This document shows positions 4,583 to 7,014 of a stretch of 7,014 nt of DNA, one piece after another. Within the stretch, counting starts at the first letter, position 1. Each line of letters starts with the position of its first letter. The translations under genes and the position numbers were made by a program. The notes under the pieces are model-generated. The model was not told where the DNA came from. It worked only from the letters and a program-made list of their open reading frames with translations, and ran no database searches. Source of the stretch: Planctomycetes bacterium RBG_13_46_10 (lineage in GTDB: Bacteria > Planctomycetota > Phycisphaerae > Sedimentisphaerales > Anaerobacaceae); the NCBI GenBank assembly GCA_001824645.1, contig MHYD01000034.1:26645-33658 (forward strand), read 5' to 3'.

Positions 4583-7014
4583 GGCATATCCACCTCAATA
4601 TCATCCGATGTGCTCGCAGTCGGTTCAACCATTTGTAATAAGAGATGATGCGCTTCACGGAAACGCGGCGCCTCGGCAAGAGCCGTAAGGACATACCTCT
4701 TCGCGCCAGCCGGGTCTTTGTGCTGAAGCAATCGTCCCAGGCGGTAATTTACATCCGCGGGGTCGGAAGGACCAAGGGCAAGCAGACGCTTATATGACTG
4801 AACCGCTCGCTCGTCTCGGCCAAGCTCCTCATTGGCTCGACCCAGTTGCCAATGTAGCGTCGAAAACAAAGGATAGACCGCAATATACTTATCACCAAGC
4901 TCGCAAACAAGCTGCCAATTTTTTGTCTCCATGGCAATTTCCATAAGCCGGCCATAAGCATAAGTCGCATCGCAGGATTTATCAGCGAGTTTACTGAGCA
5001 CCTCACGTTCCAGCTCAATCTCATTGAGGTTTCGATGCACTTCGGCCAGAAGCTGATAGGCATTATCCTCACCTGTATATTGTGGATATAATGCAACCAA
5101 TTTATTAAGCGGCTCTTTTGCCTGCTCCCACTTGCGGACAGCGATGAGATTTTTCGCATATTGAGTCAGGGCCCAAAAATTATCGGGATGCTTTTCAAGC
5201 CAACCTGCTATGGCCTGATTATCGGTAAGGTCCATTTGCCCCTGTGGTTGATGCCAGTCTACACCTGGGGCTAAATCCTCGGCACGTTTTCTGGCAAAGG
5301 CTTCAAATTCCTTGTCAATCTTTTTCGGCGGTTCTGCATGTTTGGCGATAGCTGCATTTATGTCCTGGCCCTTTGCCAGGTCTGCCAGGATTGCCTTTAT
5401 GGTATTATTGCCATAACGCACAACAAGAAATTCCACTACGAGTGAGGACTGGTAATACGCAAACTGCAGGTGCACCGGCGTGGGTGGATTTAAAAACGCC
5501 GCGCTTAGATTGCTGATAGGCGTGAGCTGCCCCTCAAGAATCATAGAGCGATACTGAGGGTTCATATATTGACCCCACGTGGGATTGTGCTGCTGCTCTT
5601 CATATACGGAAATCCCTTCGCTAAGCCAGCGAGGCATCCTGTTTTGCGTTAGATTCAACGTAACGACGTGGCAGAATTCATGCCACAGCATTGACTGCCA
5701 ATTGGACGGTTTTTGGGCTTTGGGACTATTTGCAGTAATCACATCGCCGAAACACACACCCAGAAAGCCGTCAACACCTGGTATACCGAACGTACGCACG
5801 GCAAAATCCTGCTGATTTGGAAACAGTTCCACAATAACCGGGTTCTCCAATTGCAACTCGTACTTTTCACAAAGCTGCCGTCTTGCCTGCTGCAGGAGCT
5901 TTAAAACTTCGTCACCATAAACAGCTGCCTCAAGCTCATCCATCCGAATGATTAATTTGTCATTCTGTAGTGTCTTAAATTTGGACAGATTATCACGCAG
6001 GTTAATAAGATTGTACGCCTCAACGTTATACGCGTCTTGCTTGTGGACCTCTTCGGCAAGTTTCCAGCCCTGCTGCTCGTCGCCGAGCCGAAGCAGATCC
6101 TGGGCAAGCTGAATCTTCGCCGGCAGATACTCCGGGTCGAATCTCAATGCCTGGCGCTGATACGTCGCTCCTTCGGCAAAAAGATACTTCCCAGACAGCT
6201 TTCTGCCGATCAAAAAATCTACTTCCGGATTGCTCGACCAGGACCTAAGGGCATAGGATCGATTTTGTGCAATGTCTTTTATATCGTTATTGACATGAGC
6301 CAGGACACAACGGTAAGCCCATGCCTGCGGATTGTTGGGATTGACATCGATAGCTCTGTCAAGCGATTTGGCGGCGGCAGTGTAATCCTCGCAATCAATT
6401 TGGTGCTCTGCCAGCAGCAGTAATGCCGGCACATGATTGGGATTGATATGAAGGGCCGCATCCAATGATTTGATCATGGCAATCCGGTCGCTATAGTAAA
6501 AAGCCCTGGCTAATCCGTAGTGCATATCCGGGTCATCGCCAAATCGCTCAATAGCTTTACGATATTGACCGGCAGCCAGCTCGTAATCCTGCTTGTCCAA
6601 TGCCAGCTTACCCGCTGCCAGATATGCTTCTGAGCAGTCTAGGTCATTATACATAGCCCGGTTAAAAAACTGCTCCAAAACAATCCGAGGCTCACCACCA
6701 AACATCAGCAGTGCTTCTCCGAGGGCAACCAGGTCTGGAGGCTCCCAAAGCTCAAATTCGACTAACCTGCCCAACCGATATATATTAGAAAGCATCTCGT
6801 AAGAATATTTATTCTGGTCACAGTACTGATTAGCTGTATGACCGAGCTTTAACAGCTTTATACTTACCGGATATCTTGCAAGAGCGGAATCAACTTCCCT
6901 TGCAGCCTGCTCATATCGCCCCAGCACCAACAGAGCCTCGATTGTCAGAATCCGACACTGCTTGTCATCCGCTCCATCGAGGACAGCCTTTCGGAGCGAC
7001 TCAAGACACTGTGT
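4579..7014 (-). CDS. TPR-repeat protein with HExxH peptidase (peptidase MA-like) domain (5' end cut by window edge)
   Basis: The frame is open from the right window edge to a TGA at 4579-4581, giving 811 visible residues; the true start lies outside the window. Using visible numbering, residues 1 to about 340 contain tandem tetratricopeptide repeats; repeated patterns such as AYLAAGKLALDKQDYELAA and consecutive NPNHVPA / NPNNPQA helix turns show this. Residues about 350-580 form a zinc-metallopeptidase domain of the gluzincin (peptidase MA) type: the FGIPGVDGFLGVCFGD block, the HEFCH zinc motif (residues 445-449, bases 5668-5682) and a downstream glutamate in WLSEGISVYEE (residue 466, bases 5617-5619), the expected third zinc ligand, 16 residues after the second histidine. 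More TPR repeats fill about 590-800. An export signal cannot be judged because the N-terminus is missing. Its stop overlaps the DUF4159 start, suggesting translational coupling. The family is known mainly from bioinformatics and its substrate is unknown. Confidence 0.92.
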   Translation of the reverse strand, partial: TQCLESLRKAVLDGADDKQCRILTIEALLVLGRYEQAAREVDSALARYPVSIKLLKLGHTANQYCDQNKYSYEMLSNIYRLGRLVEFELWEPPDLVALGEALLMFGGEPRIVLEQFFNRAMYNDLDCSEAYLAAGKLALDKQDYELAAGQYRKAIERFGDDPDMHYGLARAFYYSDRIAMIKSLDAALHINPNHVPALLLLAEHQIDCEDYTAAAKSLDRAIDVNPNNPQAWAYRCVLAHVNNDIKDIAQNRSYALRSWSSNPEVDFLIGRKLSGKYLFAEGATYQRQALRFDPEYLPAKIQLAQDLLRLGDEQQGWKLAEEVHKQDAYNVEAYNLINLRDNLSKFKTLQNDKLIIRMDELEAAVYGDEVLKLLQQARRQLCEKYELQLENPVIVELFPNQQDFAVRTFGIPGVDGFLGVCFGDVITANSPKAQKPSNWQSMLWHEFCHVVTLNLTQNRMPRWLSEGISVYEEQQHNPTWGQYMNPQYRSMILEGQLTPISNLSAAFLNPPTPVHLQFAYYQSSLVVEFLVVRYGNNTIKAILADLAKGQDINAAIAKHAEPPKKIDKEFEAFARKRAEDLAPGVDWHQPQGQMDLTDNQAIAGWLEKHPDNFWALTQYAKNLIAVRKWEQAKEPLNKLVALYPQYTGEDNAYQLLAEVHRNLNEIELEREVLSKLADKSCDATYAYGRLMEIAMETKNWQLVCELGDKYIAVYPLFSTLHWQLGRANEELGRDERAVQSYKRLLALGPSDPADVNYRLGRLLQHKDPAGAKRYVLTALAEAPRFREAHHLLLQMVEPTASTSDDIEVDMP
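4591..4596 (-). promoter_or_regulatory. Ribosome binding site of the DUF4159 gene
   Basis: GAGGTG on the minus strand lies eight bases before the ATG at 4582, inside the last codons of the TPR-peptidase gene. It supports the chosen start, which shares four bases with the preceding stop. Confidence 0.7.

Noticed and set aside
4810..4820. Plus-strand 11-base match to the flank and first arm of the palindromic repeat
   Set aside because: The second arm is missing and the bases encode an ordinary TPR helix (GRDERAV), so chance similarity is the simpler explanation.
5364..5380. Six-base-pair inverted repeat CCTGGC/GCCAGG in the TPR-peptidase gene
   Set aside because: Short, with no second copy, and it encodes a normal-looking protein stretch (LAKGQDIN); not distinguishable from chance and too far inside the gene to be a terminator.
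6080..6095. CGCCGAGCCG motif resembling one arm of repeat copy 1
   Set aside because: No matching inverted arm is present and it encodes a normal TPR segment (RLGDEQQ).

Overview
The window is fully occupied by one operon-like block on the minus strand. Five genes are transcribed from right to left: (1) a TPR protein with an embedded gluzincin-type HExxH peptidase domain, cut by the right window edge; (2) a secreted or periplasmic DUF4159 protein; (3) a MoxR-family AAA+ ATPase; (4) a DUF58 protein with a vWA-like fold; (5) a membrane-anchored BatA/vWA protein with a probable glutamine-amidotransferase-like C-terminal part, cut by the left edge. Three of the four junctions are four-base ATGA stop/start overlaps. 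The only gap is 26 bases, before the MoxR gene. No plus-strand gene, RNA gene, promoter, terminator or stretch of 300 bases without a gene was seen.

The order DUF4159 - MoxR - DUF58 - BatA/vWA is typical of Planctomycetota. Medium GC, TTG start use and the TPR/peptidase partner fit a Phycisphaerae-like planctomycete, probably environmental. This taxonomic reading rests on gene content alone.

Functionally, MoxR ATPases and DUF58/vWA proteins are thought to act together as a chaperone- or chelatase-like pair: the ATPase remodels or loads a client, and the vWA proteins bind it through metal-ion-dependent (MIDAS) sites. Here the DUF58 protein is soluble, while the BatA protein places its vWA domain next to the membrane. 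The two upstream genes, DUF4159 and the TPR-peptidase, are plausibly the envelope-side part of the same machine. The substrate is unknown.

The most unusual signal is a short GC-rich palindromic repeat found inside protein-coding sequence. Two copies (828-852 and 1732-1756, 22 of 25 bases identical) lie in two different genes and are read in two different frames. A possible third copy is cut by the left edge (1-11), and a second, unrelated palindrome sits beside the first copy (809-829). This looks like a small dispersed repeat tolerated within proteins, comparable in behaviour to Rickettsia palindromic elements. One copy lies at the DUF58/BatA junction, just upstream of the BatA ribosome binding site.
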